Origin: Sipunculus nudus
Lineage: Eukaryota > Annelida > Sipuncula > Golfingiida > Sipunculidae
Direction: 5' to 3'
Assembly: GCA_026874595.1 (NCBI GenBank)
Contig: CM049317.1
Coordinates: 76,823,891 to 76,887,890, forward strand
Length of the DNA: 64,000 bases
The position numbers and the translations under genes were made by a program. The notes beneath the pieces were generated by a model, which made no database searches, was not told the origin of the DNA, and saw only the letters and a list, made by a program, of their open reading frames with translations. Numbering within the stretch: the stretch's first letter is position 1; every line of letters begins with the position of its first letter. Below are positions 29,101 through 44,100 of the stretch, one piece after another.

Positions 29101-32100
29101 CAAAATTTAAGGTACCAATTTTTTATTTTTATTAATATTTTAGAAAATTTAAAAGATTTCATCTAGTTTTGGGTATACAATTTAATTTTGATTAATTAAA
29201 GTTATATTACTGGAAAAAAGGTCGATAGCTTTAACATTTTTTGTGTTAAGTGATCAAATATCTTTCCTGATTTTTTACAAAATGCATTATGTTTGGGCCC
29301 ATAACTTTTTTAAATTAAATAATACAGACACAATTTCTGGCATGTACATAGGAACTATATAGAGGAATATTTATGGTAAATATGAGGAAAAACAGATGAG
29401 TGGTTTTGATATTAGGCAGTCCTGAAGTGTGAAAATAGGTTTTTAATAAAAAATTGAGGTTTTTCCTTAATTTCTCAAAGGAACGAAGTTGCAAAGACCT
29501 AGTTTTTGGCTTGGTAGGAGATCTTGGGGACATCTAACATTATGCCGAATTTTGGATTCCTAGGTCTTACGGTTTCAAAACGTGCCACATCTACGGACGG
29601 ACGGACGGACGGACGGACAGACGGACGGACGACGGACAATGGACCACGACTATAGCTCAGATGACTTATAGTCAGCTGAGCTAAAAATTTAAACTAATCT
29701 TGAATATATTAATCTAATACATAACACAGTGGGCCAGTTATTCTAATGATAAAGGTTTTAGTTCTGACCTTGAAGACTTTGACCTGACATGATGCACAGT
29801 GCAGCAGCTTTCCCTCGCCCTCGGTGCTGTACGTCTCCACCTGTATCCTGAACGGCACGCCCTTCTCACCCCCGTGTTTCTTTGGGGTGAACTCTGTGCT
29901 GATACAGTGAACCTTTATGTATACCCCCGTATCCTTGCTCGGGTCCCATAAAACCTCGATCTCATTCAGTGCCCGGGGACAGACTTTAGCATCCAGCAGG
30001 CCGTAACTAAGAGGAACGTCTGGAGAAAAACAGGGTTAGAAATGTCAGGTAGTGGTTATATCCTGGAGAAAACAGGGTTAGAAATGTCAGGTAGTGGTTA
30101 TATCCTGGAGAAAACAGGGTTAGAAATGTCAGGTGGTGGTTATATCCTGGAGAAAACAGGGTTAGAAATGTCAGGTGGTGGTTATATCCTGGAGAAAACA
30201 GGGTTAGAAATGTCAGGTGGTGGTTATATCCTGGAGAAAACAGGGTTAGAAATGTCAGGTAGTGGTAATATCCTGGAGAAAACAGGGTTAGAAATGTCAG
30301 GTAGTGGTTATATCCTGGAGAAAACAGGGTTAGAAATGTCAGGTAGTGGTTATATCCTGGAGAAAACAGGGTTAGAAATGTCAGGTGGTGGTTATATCCT
30401 GGAGAAAACAGGGTTAGAAATGTCAGGTGGTGGTTATATCCTGGAGAAAACAGGGTTAGAAATGTCAGGTAGTGGTTATATCCTGTATAAATATGTGTTT
30501 ACAAGTAAAGGTCAAGGAACTGGGTTTATAGGCTGATATCACCGACCATGTAAGTCACTTCAGACTTTTAGTCTGTGCCTTCCTTGTCTTTCAATTGTTC
30601 ATCTTTTCTCAGCAGCCTGGGGAGTATACAACCCCAGCAGCCATAATAAGCGCAAGGTTTTTCATTCTATATTTTGCCTGCCACCAATGACCAGTACCCG
30701 TTCACTCTTGGGTTGAGAGAGCACGCTCTTGTGGGGAAGACGTTGACTAGGAGTCTTAGTGTAGAAAGCAGTCAACATGGGACGCAAACCCACAGCTTTG
30801 CTGTCACAAGTTCAGCTCCCTAACCATTATGCCACCATATTCAACTATTTGTATATCTGTTGCTCTCAAATACTGTAAATATTTGCTATTTAGATATTTT
30901 GTAAACTACAACATAACAGTATGCCTAAAAAGCTGACACCAAGAATGGATCTTGGAGGACCACTTAGTCCACTAAGAAGATTTAAAGAAAGAATTTTTTA
31001 AAGCTGCAACTGAGAGTTTTACGTGGCTTGATACAGATATTTCTTCACCAGGAAACCTGTGAATAGGCAGCACTGGGAACTGTGCACTTAGTTGTATGTA
31101 CTTAGTTGTGTGTACTTAGTTGTGTGGCAATTCAGTTAATTTAGTACAATAAATATAATGGCTAAACCTCAATAAAGACACTACTGAATTTAATTTGGGT
31201 CACATTATGTTTCTTTACTGATCTTTCAATTTAATTTTAAACCAGTAGCATGGCACTTATGTAAGCTTCTGGAACTATCAAGAATAAGCAGTAAACAGTC
31301 AGAGTGGATTACATTTCACAAGGATCAACAGTAAACAGTCAGAGTGGATTACATTTTACAAGGATCAGCATGATTATCCTACAACAAGGATCAGCATGAT
31401 TATCCTACAACAAGGATCAGCATGATAATCCTACAACAAGGATCAGCATGATTATCCTACAAGGATCAGCATGATTATCCTACAACAAGGATCAGCATGA
31501 TTATCCTACAACAAGGATCAGCATGATTATTCTACAACAAGGATCAGCATGATTATCCTACAACAAGGATCAGCATGATTATCCTACAACAAGGATCAGC
31601 ATGATTATCCTACAACAAGGATCAGCATGATTATCCTACAACAAGGATCAGCATGATTATCCTACAACAAGGATCAGCATGATTATCCTACAACAAGGAT
31701 CAGCATGATTATCCTACAACAAGGATCAGCATGATTATCCTACAACAAGGATCAGCATGATTATCCTACAACAAGGATCAGCATGATTATCCAACAACAA
31801 GGATCAGCATGATTATCCTACAACAAGGATCAGCATGATTATCCTACAACAAGGATCAGCATGATTATCCTACAAGGATCAGCATGATTATCCTACAACA
31901 AGGATCAGCATGATTATCCTACAACAAGGATCAGCATGATTATCCTACAACAAGGATCAGCATGATTATCCTACAACAAGGATCAGCATGATTATCCTAC
32001 TACAAGGATCAGCATAGACAAAGTTTTCCCATGATTATGCCAGGAAAAGGAAAGACCTACCTATGTCAATCAAGCGCTCTCCTGGTCGTGTTATCTTCCA

Positions 32101-35100
32101 AGTTTCAATTTGTTCCCGCTCCAAAAACTGTAGTCGTCGCTCATGGAACACCACTTTGAGAATGCTCTGGATACAATATATATTGAATAGAAAAATATCA
32201 TCCTTGCTGCCCTGAACCTTTTGAGTCATTATGGTTCATTTTCTACAATGATTCAATGAAAACTATATTCTGCAGGCATTATTAAAGGAAGGTAAATGAC
32301 TTGATAACTGAGTTACTGTCTATTTAACTGAGGATGACAGAATATCCATAAGATGATAAGTTGTTATTATTAGCCTCCTTAAATTCACTTTTCACACTTC
32401 TAGGTGAACCAGGAGGCAACAATTATATTAAAGACATCAAAGTCAACCTCTGCCGTTTTGCAGGTTTTTCATATTGTCATGATGTGTAAATTAATAACTT
32501 AAATCATTTTAAACTTACATTAATAATCCAAATACAGTGCAAACTGTCTAATCTGGACAGCCCAATTTAGCAGCTATACATGCAGCCTTGCATTTTAGAA
32601 CAGTTGCAGCTTGCATCTTTCTGCACTGAAACTGTGCTGAACTTTCATGAGCTCCCGCCTGAGAGTACTGGTTCATTGACACCTGGTGGCAATTTCCATA
32701 CTGTTCATGTCATTCATTTGTGATAATCTCAGTGGGGATGGCACTGAACAAAAGGCAAAGGTAATAGCAGCAAAACTTAGTGTAAGCAATTACATAGGTT
32801 AAACCTATATATGTGAAGTTAAATAAATTTTCTGTTCATGTTTAATGGGTTTGTTTGAGCTTGTCTTCTTTCACGGAGAATGGTTTTGAGATTAAACAGG
32901 TTTCGCTGGCCCTTATCAAGCTGCGACCCATAACTGGCGAAAAACAACAAAAAACCAGTGCAGCATGACAGATCTATTTGACAGGGAGTATCAGTTTGAC
33001 TTATCATGACTTATCATTATCATAATCCTTTGGCTTGGCAGAAATGAAGGCCTAGTAGTTTGCATAAATTAATTGCATGATGAGCACTGATGGGGAAGCC
33101 TTTGCCTCGACATTGTCAATTGTGAAAAAAAAACATAACTGCACTATTGGTCACTGGCCTCAGTTTTTTCACTTGTTAAGCCATGTTATGTGAAGTTTTC
33201 ATACATTCAAGTGAGTTAATTTTGTGATGGTCCCCATTCCTTGAGAGAACAGCAGTGACTGGGGCCAGCACCATCACGGTGACAAGATCATTCATCGCAG
33301 GGAGATGACACAGAAATATATAAATAACAAATGGAAATTACACATTTTTTCATCTGGAAAGTTAAGATTATGTTCTGCTTTAAACAAATGTTAAACATAA
33401 ATACAATTTTTGGAAGAAGACATACTTTAAAGTAAAGGTGAATGAATGGACAAAGTATATACAAAGTGGATACATTTGACCAGTTGTTATGTGTGTCAGC
33501 CTAAAGAGGTCATTAAGCTCCCCCCTGCAGTTAACAAATCTGATACCAAGACCACATCACATGGGTGAAATCAAATCTCCATGCCAAGTTAGAGTGAATG
33601 GACTATAGAGACGTTGGACTTATACATAACATATAGGGAAAATTTAAGAGACTTATGTATGTAGTCAATAAGAGCCAGTCCCCTGCCTTAGAGAGGTGTC
33701 TGCAGGTCCAGGTTGCACTGTATTTGTCAGAAAGGTTATACCTTTGATAACTGTTACACCACCATTTATATAGCATCTCACCTTAAATGGTTTACCCTGA
33801 TATGAGGTCGCATCACCTATTTTCTTCAGTTTTACTTCATATGACTGACCTGATAAAAAACAATTATGCAATTAGAGAGTATTTAAAGACCACATAGTCC
33901 AGTAGGACTTAATTCTCATTGAACTCTGGGAAGCTTTGTGCATCTCACATGATGTTGCATGATGTGTGCTACACAAAATATATGTTACTCTTCACCAACT
34001 TCATGAATGGCTGAATCTCAGGTCAGCCTTAGCATGAAGGCTGCCCTTAATCATAGTGAGTGGCTCTGAACCTTGGCCAGGGTACCCAAATTGCTTAACT
34101 GGTAACTATCAATGGTAAAGAATACATGAAATTAAAAACATATTATGGTGAGCCACATTTAACAAAATCTTACTGGATTGATGCTTGGGTACTACCTTAC
34201 CCTCAACACTTTCATTAAAATCTATCGTAATTTTATAATTAAAACTGATAACATACAAACCAACCAAACAACCAAGGGAAAAACTCAATACCTCCCAACC
34301 TAAAAGCTCAAATGAAACGAATTGACTAAACACATATTTGGATTAGCAGTCTAATATTACCCCTAAACCTTTGATTACTTGTTCAAAAAATTTGTTTAAT
34401 TATGTACATTTTGAGTTTTTGTACTGTCCAGAAGTGACCCTTGCATTCAATGGCCATTGGGCTGGCCTCGTCCCCTTAATGACCTGTGACATCAAAGCAG
34501 ACAAACAGCTCAGTGCCTGGCTGCAGCAGCCCTGGTCACTCACTGCTGTGTAAACATCAATGTCACATTTGACTGTCTTTGTTCTTGTCCCAGAAAATAA
34601 GCGGTTCTTGATACCTTAAGACATATGATACCTTAAGACATATTAAGACGTACTTTGCATGGAATACACTGAATACATATTTTCATTAAATTTCTTTTAT
34701 AAATGTTTGCATTTTCCACCATAGAGAAAAAGTCTATATAAATGTGCTGTGAGACAGTTAGGAAGATCATTTAACAACACGGTGTGCGGCTGACAATGTT
34801 ACTATGTACACCCTATAACATTGCGTCACTCAGTCTGCTTTATAAGAACATGACAAGTTCATTTGAGAGGTTTATTCATATGGGCTGTTTTTATATTTTT
34901 ATAATACAACAGATAACTTCCCAAATAAAATTTTAAAAACATAAACACATTCTTTTTTCTGATATGTGCCCAGGACTTTTTCATGGCAATTCCCTGTCTT
35001 GGTACCGCAGGCGGGTATGCCAATGTGAGTATGTCATCTGTAACAGGACAAAATACCTGTAAAAGCTGACCAGATAAAAGGTGAAGAAGACAAAAGAACA

Positions 35101-38100
35101 CATTATTTATTTTTATTTTATTACTACATTTTTCTGATGAAAACCATTATCAGGAATTTGACAGAATTGAAATGTTGTATTGTCACTGATGAAGTAAGTG
35201 ACACAGATGGCACACTGTTAACTGGTTATGATTTGGATTAAACGGTAAAAATGGGCACAATGAAAGTGTATACAGCCCATTTATTTAATGAGTGTGGATG
35301 ATTTGCTTTGCTATAATGATTACAAATATTGTGCTATCTGATTCACATTTGTAAAAGCTTTCATGTCCATTCCACCCAAGCCGGAACTTTTATGTCAGTG
35401 CAAAAACACAACGACCAGCGGGATCGCAGGTCATATGAAGTCTATTCAAACAAGGTCGAGGTCAACCAATGGACGCATGGGTCAAATGACTTTGATGCAA
35501 TGTCAGCCAATGGGCTTGTGGATCAGGTGTCACAGTGGCAATGATTAGCTTTTCCTGGAAACTTGTGCAGCAAGCATTTGTCAGTGTATACATCGTACAA
35601 TGAGGCTCTCTCACATGAGAATCAGCCGAATGCTGCGGTCTTATGCCTGCTTTTATAATGTGTACTATAGTTTACGGCTGCATTTCATCATGCATCAGCT
35701 GGTGTTCCAAGAAATTGCACTCCTCAAAAGGTAAGACATGCATTTCAAGTGACTGGCAGACACAACAACAGTAATAGAAAATGGTTCACACCGGGTCCAT
35801 TTTGTGTCTTAAATTGTGATGGGATACTGCTTATTTCGAACCTTGCTTAATTCATTCTAATCCCCAAGAACGCTAGCCATTTCAGGGATACCGGACCAGA
35901 GCTTCTGGCGCTGACACTTGAACAGTGACCAGCGCCTGCACAACTGACTGAGTGAACGCGTTTGTCTGGTGTGACTTAACACGTCGTGCCAGCCCAGCTG
36001 CTGCGTGCTGCAGCACTGAGCTTGGCAGATTCCATAAACAGCATAATCTCTCTAATATATTTTGGTTTTATCATTAGTTTTCTAATTATTATGGTCGGAC
36101 ATCATGCATCAAATGTTAATTTAAGATATATACTACGGGAAAAGCGACTTTTCATGATTTTTTGCCAAATCTTTTCATTTGAGCTTTAAGCAGGTACATT
36201 AATTCATTACGGATTACTACCATATGACACATATATACTCACACACAACTGGGCTCAAAACATAGAAGACCAAGGAGACCTGGAATTTTACAGTGAGGAA
36301 TCTCTGTAAACAATGTCAGAATGGATAATGGTAGTCACAGGCTTTTTATCCCATTTTGGTCCATTTTAAGGAGAAAATTTTAAAATGATAAATGTGAGAC
36401 AGCCTAAGCTATAATTTTATAGATGCCACTCCAAGCAAAGCACAAAAGTATCAAAGATGCAAGATCCAGAGCAGCTCCAGACCACCGACAGAGGGCAAGA
36501 ACAGAAGTCAGAGGAGGCAGCAGACCAGCAGCACCCACGCCTACCCCGCAGCTAATGCCTGAACACTCAAACCACCAGCAAGCATTTTGGCCAAGTGCAG
36601 CACCCAAGCTTACCCCACAGCAATAGCCCGAACACTCAAACTACCAGTAAGCATTTTGGCCTAGTCTAGAACCATTACAACAAATGATAACAGAGCATAA
36701 TCAGAGTTTCTTCATCAGCAAACTTTACAATGATGTGGCAATGAAGCAATTCATTATTTAAAATTCATTTGAAATCTCAGTTGCATCTTTTTCCATAGAT
36801 TTATGAAACAAGGCCTACAGGCCTTATGCGAACCTGTGCAAAGTTTGGGAGTATGAATGGAGGTTTATTTTTAAAATTTAATATTGATCCTTTTAAGTCC
36901 TGCAAATCTACCTTAGTCATTATGATTTCAGCAAAATGGACATTTTGGACCTGCAAGTTTCAGACTAGGACATTTTAAAACTAGAATATGGGTAGTCGAC
37001 AAGCGACTATGTGTATCAGCAGAAATCATAGTGGGACGGGTGAAGTGAGGCATGGATAAAGTGGCAAGGGGAATAGAGTGAGGTATGTTGCATATTAGCA
37101 TGGATGTCTGCAGCTTAAACGTGAATGTAGGTGGTGCCATCTGTCATAAAATTGAGAAAGCTTTCCAGGATGTATAAACCTGCAAAATTTCAGGTGTATA
37201 AGTCAAACCACTGCTGAGATATGAGTGATTTTATCCCAAGGCAGATGAACAGATGGACAGTGTTCATAAGTGGTTGCAGGTGGCGCCACCAGTTTTGCTT
37301 ATGACGAAGAGCTATGTGAGATCTATACAGAAGCAAAATTTTGCCCAATCGGTCAAACTGTTCCCCGAGATATGAGCTTGGATGTCTGCAGAGTAAACGT
37401 GAATGTAGGTGGGGCCACCTGTCATAACATCAAGAAACCTGTCCAGGATGTATAAACCTGCAAAATTTCAGGTGGATAAGTCAAACCACTACTGAGATAT
37501 GATTGATTTTATCCCAAGGCAGATGAACAGATGGATGCATTAATGGTAACAGGTGGCCCCACCAGTTTTGCCTATGATAAAGAGCTATGTGAGATCTATA
37601 CATATGCAAAATTTTGGCCCAATCAGTCAAACGGTTCCCTAGATATGAGCTTGGATGTCTGCAGAGTAAACCTGAATGTAGGTGGCGCCACCTGTCATAA
37701 AATCAAGAAACCTGTCCAGGATGTATTAACCTGCAAAATTTCAGGTGGATAAGTCAAACCACTGCTGAGATAGGAGTGATTTTATCCCAAGACAGATGAA
37801 AGCTGTGCATAAATGGTTGCAGGTGGCACCACCATTTTTAGTGTATGTTATAAAGCTATTAAAGGGCTACATTTGTGCAAAATTTGTAGCCTGATCGGTC
37901 AAACATTTCCCGAGATATGCGGATTTATGTGTGGAAACAGACGCACAAATGGATGCTGGGCAGCAAGGAAAGGTCAGAGGTCAACAAACAAGTGACCCAT
38001 GGGTCATGACGCTCAGCTGCCAAGCATGACCTGTGACATCATGGACTGAGATTCACAACTTCCAGTCAAATTTTGAAGAACCAATTTGCCAATTTGTTGA

Positions 38101-41100
38101 AAATTTTCTATGACAACAGAAATATATATCACCTATGTCTGGTTAAAACACAGTGAATTGATGGTCTGAGGAACATGCATGATTGTTAAGCTATCAGGAA
38201 CTATTCCAACAGCTTGCTTGAAACCTGTCAGTCTCAAAAGAAACACCACAAAGGGCACATATAAGATCAAAATATATAGCAAAAATCAAGGAAATACATG
38301 CAAGAATTATTGAGAAACATGTGCTTCTGTATGAATTTTTATTCAATACAAGCCAACTGTACTGCACTTTTATAAATGATGGTAATATTTATTCAAAAAT
38401 ATTTGACCCAATCCTTTACAAGATTACATAAATATACATCCAACTGCATTCACTTTAACTGTTCTTGAGATAATATGATCAAAAGGAATTAAAAGATGGT
38501 TGCCTGGTGGCCATATTGGACTTCTGACAAGTCTGAAATCAGACAACAAACATTCTCTAAATCGGACCAAACATTAAAGAAAAATTACTGAAACTGCCCT
38601 GAAGAAAGAATTTCTAAGGTGGCTAACTGGCAGACATAATGGATTTCTGACAAGTATGACATTTGATATCCCACATTCTCCAATAAGAGACCAAACTTGG
38701 GGCAAATTATCCAGTAATGAATGCCCAAAATAATTCAAAAGGCATGTCCAGGCCCTCATATCAGATTTATAGATATGCAATTGTAAAAAGTGTAAGTCCA
38801 ATATTTTTATTATCACTCTGCTTTTCAATGAGGTCAGCAGGGTAGGTAAACTGCCAAAGCTGAAAGAAAAGAAATGCAGAAAGCATGACTAAGAGTCTTG
38901 AAATAAAACAAAAAGCCATTCTAAATCAAGGTACACATCCACATATTATGAGAACAAACACTTGCTTTTATATGTGGTGATATATATTAAAATATTCAGA
39001 TATCTAGGAAACTAAGTTTATTGCTAGGATTCCATAAAATAAACTGCAAAATGTTCCCATCATCTTATAAATCAGTAGCTAAACCTTAATACTATACTCT
39101 CATAGTCTTAATGCCTGGCTGAAGCATTCTGACAACAGTGTTTTTGTTATGAAGTAACGTAGTGCTTATCACTGAGCCTTATCACTTAATAGGCTGATAT
39201 AAAAGGGAGTCATATGTCACCAGTGTCACTCACAATTACAGCCACACAGGGAGATCTATCAGCTGGAGTGGGATGGTTATATATACAAGAAAAATAGAGA
39301 TGGTCTATAAAATAAGTAATTGTGAACATCCCTGACCTATGACCTTGGCCTTTTGCCCATATATCAACTGGATTCTTTCTAAATGATGGGTAACTACTAA
39401 CCACTTAAATCTGGTGAAATTACTTGGCAACCAATGGGTGAATAACTTTGACCTGCAACCTTTAACCTGCTGACCAGCTGACTCCAAAATCAATAAGTTA
39501 TTTATTCAAGCAAAAAGACCCATAAATATGAAGTTTGAGTCAAACTGAGTGATGCATAGATGTGGCATATGTGAAAAACTGAAGGTTTGGGTTGAACAGT
39601 TACACTTGAAATATGCTCACAAGCATTAAGAACAATTAAATATTGTGACCTTGACCTTTGACTTTTTGACCTCAACATCAATAGGCTTCTTCCCTTATTG
39701 GTAGGTAAGCCATATATGACAGATGGAAGGTACAGATTGAAAAGTTTGCCTGAAAATGACTCCACACAAGAAGTGGGTGCTGTGAACTTGACCTTTGACC
39801 TCAAAATCAACAGGTCTTTTCCCCTGTTGGCAGAGAAGCGATATCAGTGCTGGAAGGTTTGGTATGAAAAGTCTAGCTTGAAATGTGTCCAATACCTTTT
39901 CAAAGAAGTGGATCCTGTGACCCTGACCTTTGACCTTGTGACCTCAAAATCTATAGGATTCTTCTCCAACTTAGTAGGTGAGCTATATGTGAAAGATCAA
40001 AGAATTGGGATGAAAGGGTTGGCTTAAAATGCATCCACAGGCTTTTCAAAGAAGAGGCTCCTGTGACCTTGACCTTTGACCTTTTGACCTAAAAAAAATT
40101 ATGGTTCTTCCCCTGTTGGTAGGTGAGCTGTATGTGAAAGATGGAAGGTTTTGGATGAAAATTTTGTCTCAAAGAGTTATTTCTGGGGGGTGCAAACACA
40201 CCCCATAACTTCGAGAATATAGGTCGCAGTGACCTAATTTCAGGTTTGCAAGGAGATCTTTTTATAACCTCTAAGACTGCATAGGGTTCATAGCCCTAGC
40301 CCCTACGGTTACGATTTGTGCTCTGCTAACGGACGGACGGCCGGCCGGACGGCCGGCCGGACAGACGGAAGGACGCCGGACAAAGACCCATCGCTATAGG
40401 AGCATCCACTGTTATTGTTTACTTGCCCTCATCCCAACGCATGCGCACTGGCTGGAAGGCAAAAGCCTACCCTGTCCACTGCAGTGTCAAGTGCTGTTTA
40501 TATGGCTGGGCCAGCTTTGTTTTCTGTGTAGTTTCCCTATGCTCTGCACACGCAAATATGCTGCAGTTAAACAACTTATCACACTATGTGGACACTTTAG
40601 ATCAGACATCAAAGGAGAAGTATTTATGGGTATTTCTACAGAAAACGTCGCATTTCAAGAGTTTTCTTGGTGATTTTTTTTTTAATCTTGATTTTGATAT
40701 AACAAAACTTAATTTGTAGAAAAATATCGTTAGAATTGTAAAATAATGCAAGTAGTGCACTTTTTAGTTTCCTTTTTTTTTTATAAATAGTCCAGGTAAG
40801 GGGAAAATATGAACCTTTTTCTCGACACCGTTACACGCAGTAAAATCTCACTTGCACATTTCAGAAATTGTTTTGACTAGATTTTTTGTGATTTTCGATA
40901 AAATTAAAATTAATAGCCTTTGATAAAATCAAAACATAAATTTCAGTTATGAATTTAACAAAAAAAAGTGTGTAAAAAAGAACATTTTCTTCTTTTTTAT
41001 TAACTTTTGAAAACAAAAATTGTCTCTATTCCTATTTTTGCTTCCAGAGGGGTGCATTTGCAGGGATTTACCAGACAAAGTACTTTGGTACATCTACCTT

Positions 41101-44100
41101 CAGAATTTGAGTCGAAATACCTTGTTAATTTTTTTGAATGCACAGAAAAAATAAAATTTAAACGTGGTTTTAAATCCTCTAGGTAACGGTGTTGAGCATA
41201 GATAACGGTGTTGAGCATAGGTAACGGAGTCGAGCTTCTGAAGTAAAAATAACCGTAGTGACTACTTGAATACCAGTATTATGTATTAAAACAAGCAAAT
41301 GCCTGTTTGAATAGAAGAAACGCAAATGTTTAAAATATTTAGCCCAAAATATGTTTCAAATTCTATTTCAATAATTTGGATTTAATACCAAGTTCTCGAC
41401 ACCGTTACCTTGCTCTCGACACCGTTATTTTTCATGCAGGTAACGGTTTCGAGTGGTAACGGTGCTGAGTTTTTTTTCATCTATACGTCAAATGCAGGAC
41501 AAAAATTACTTCCATACCGATCCTAAGAGGGCAGCACGAGTTATCACTATATGAACAACAAGAGGAAGCCATTTTCGAAGTGTTATATGTGACGGTTAAT
41601 TTTTCGCAGGTGTAACGGTGTCGAGTCTAAATAAACATACGGTGATTTTTTTTAACCCTTTAATGATTAACAGAGAACACTGATATTACAGTTACTAAAT
41701 TTAATTGTGGATTATGTGTACAAAATTTCCTGAACTCTAATAAACGCTGCTCCCTGCATCAGCAAAGTGGTTTCTGTTCACGCACTGCAAGGTCAAAAGG
41801 TCAGGTAACGGTGAGTATATTTTGGGAGACATACTTTTTATATCCAAATTTTTGTATTAAAAACAAAACGGTCAGGAAAAATCAAGCAAAAATATCATCT
41901 TAATAAACTTTCACCACTGTGACAACGTGGAAAACAAAATCTATATAAATGGAACAGTGGTTACAGAAAAACGCTGTTTTGAATTTAAGATCCGAGAGAA
42001 AGGGACAACGGAAATTTAAGGGTATAGTAACATTTGCAGCTTTTTTTCTGTATGTATTTCTGTCCCGATTTAAATTATTTTTATCTCATAATAATGGTTA
42101 TATCTTTAGCAACAATCTGAATGTTTATTCATGTCATTTTTAGCATTTGCTAATTTCTCAGTAACAAATGAAATGTGACATTTTTTGTAGAAATACCCTT
42201 ATACAAATTTCATATGAATGAGGAATCAGTAGCTCTGCCTGACCCATACAAGCTTGAAGAGGGCTGGTGAGAGATAATATGGAAGCTTAGCCTGACAATG
42301 GCCACATTCACCAGTACCTTATTGACCGGCCAAATCCTTTTATAAATGGGCCCAACAAGGCATACAGGTCCCTAATTACTTCAGGTGTGGAAATGCTTCC
42401 TCAAGACAAAGGTCATACCATCACAAAATGTTAATAAGAAGCCTCATGATATACATTTTATTTTATTACACTTTGTAAATAGTGATAATTGCATTCAATA
42501 ACCAGGCTACAATAAAACATACTCAAAAGACTAAAACAACAACTATAAATATATATATATATATATTATTTTATATATGATAGAGGGCCCTACTCTTCTG
42601 GTGCAGGCTACCTAGCAGAATTGTGTTATAAATAGATAAATAAATAACTATATATGTATATATGTATTAATTATGTATATACCGTAAAAGTCGTTGCAGA
42701 AGTCGCATCCTTATTACAAGTCGCACCCTGACTTTTAGGAACCCCCTGGGGAATAGCTGTTCAAGTTTAGTTTCAGGAAAAGTCCATAATATAGGTCGCA
42801 CCCAGACTTCAGAGGCGTCCCAACCACCTGATACAAATGGAATTTGAGTATCATTCCTTGCGATGCAAGACTACAACCAACGTCCCCATAGTACTTATGT
42901 GGTTTATAAACTAGATAAACCATTTAAACATAAAAATAATTGGACAGCTTTAATACAATGCTTATATTTTAGGAATAACAACAGAATCTTAACATATAAA
43001 GTCGAGGTTCAATTGTCATGCAAGATTTGTACAGTGCCAAAGTCAGCTGCGTCGGATAACATTTTGTGCTGTGAAACGATGTCATTGTTGCCGTTTCTTA
43101 CTAGGTTAAGTAACATTAGAATGCAAATATCAAGTGAAATGACTGTATTAATAATCTAAAAGAGTCTGAGGCAAAATACTATCACAATCGAGCAACTTTT
43201 TAAATCGTTAAAGATCGTCAAACGTAGGATGGATTCATTACACTGATTAGTTTGCGTACGCGTGACGAGTCCCAATCCGTCGCATTGGGCATGATTTTAA
43301 CTGACTTAAGACAACTGAAAGATGGAAAGAATAATTGAGTTTGAATTTTTTCACCTAATTTCTGAAATGGGCTCTAAAACTGAATTTAGTAACCCTTGAA
43401 TTAATTGTTACAACTTACCATCTAGACGCGGCACATACTGGTATTACTGAAATCACTGATCATATGTCAGTCAACAAGGGGATGATGAACGCTTTATTGA
43501 CCGGTCAGTTATTTTAAATACACATAATTGAATTTACAGGTATTATGTTTACTGAGACTAATGATTTTTTTTATCTTGAAAACCCTATTTCCATCTTTAT
43601 CAGTGATTATATTCAAATTGCTTGGATGTATGGCAAACTCAGCCGTGTTGAACTAGATCCGTCATGACACCAAACGATGCCGGTTCCGGTGGAATTTAGT
43701 TACGTATGTGGCATTTTAAGTAAAAAACATATATACCTGTATGGTGTTTGTTATTTCATTGTATTGATTAATGTGTCTTCATTTTAAAAAAAAACACGAA
43801 TACGTCAACGCACGATTGACCGTAATGCATGCGTGCCGCCATATTATTGACCGGGCATACGATCGTCCTGATAGAGACACGGGTAACACACGAAGCAAAT
43901 CGTATATTTGCAGCTCACGTGAAACGTTATAACATTGATATCCAAAACGCTTCTAAACCACGAGATGGTGACAGTGAAGTAATGGTTCTTAATATGAGAG
44001 TTTTAACTGTGGATATCAGTCACGGAAGGCTTAGCTGACGTGGGGATGTAAAGGTCATTGCACGGGTGACCCGGGGCTTGAACTTCCGCTACACGGCTTC

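Noticed and set aside
30042-30536. 164-codon frame with a 14-residue repeat ([14 protein letters not shown])
   Set aside because: It is the antisense of a 42-bp unit that carries the splice acceptor of the CP2 exon. The repeat is in frame only because 42 is divisible by 3.
36404-36626. Overlapping open frames on both strands (67 codons each)
   Set aside because: Local GC-rich composition keeps several frames open. No domain was recognised and the stretch lies deep in an intron.
43829-44038. Transposase fragment inside the inverted-repeat element
   Set aside because: The 69-codon product shows no DDE or helix-turn-helix motif that I can recognise. The element is better treated as non-autonomous.
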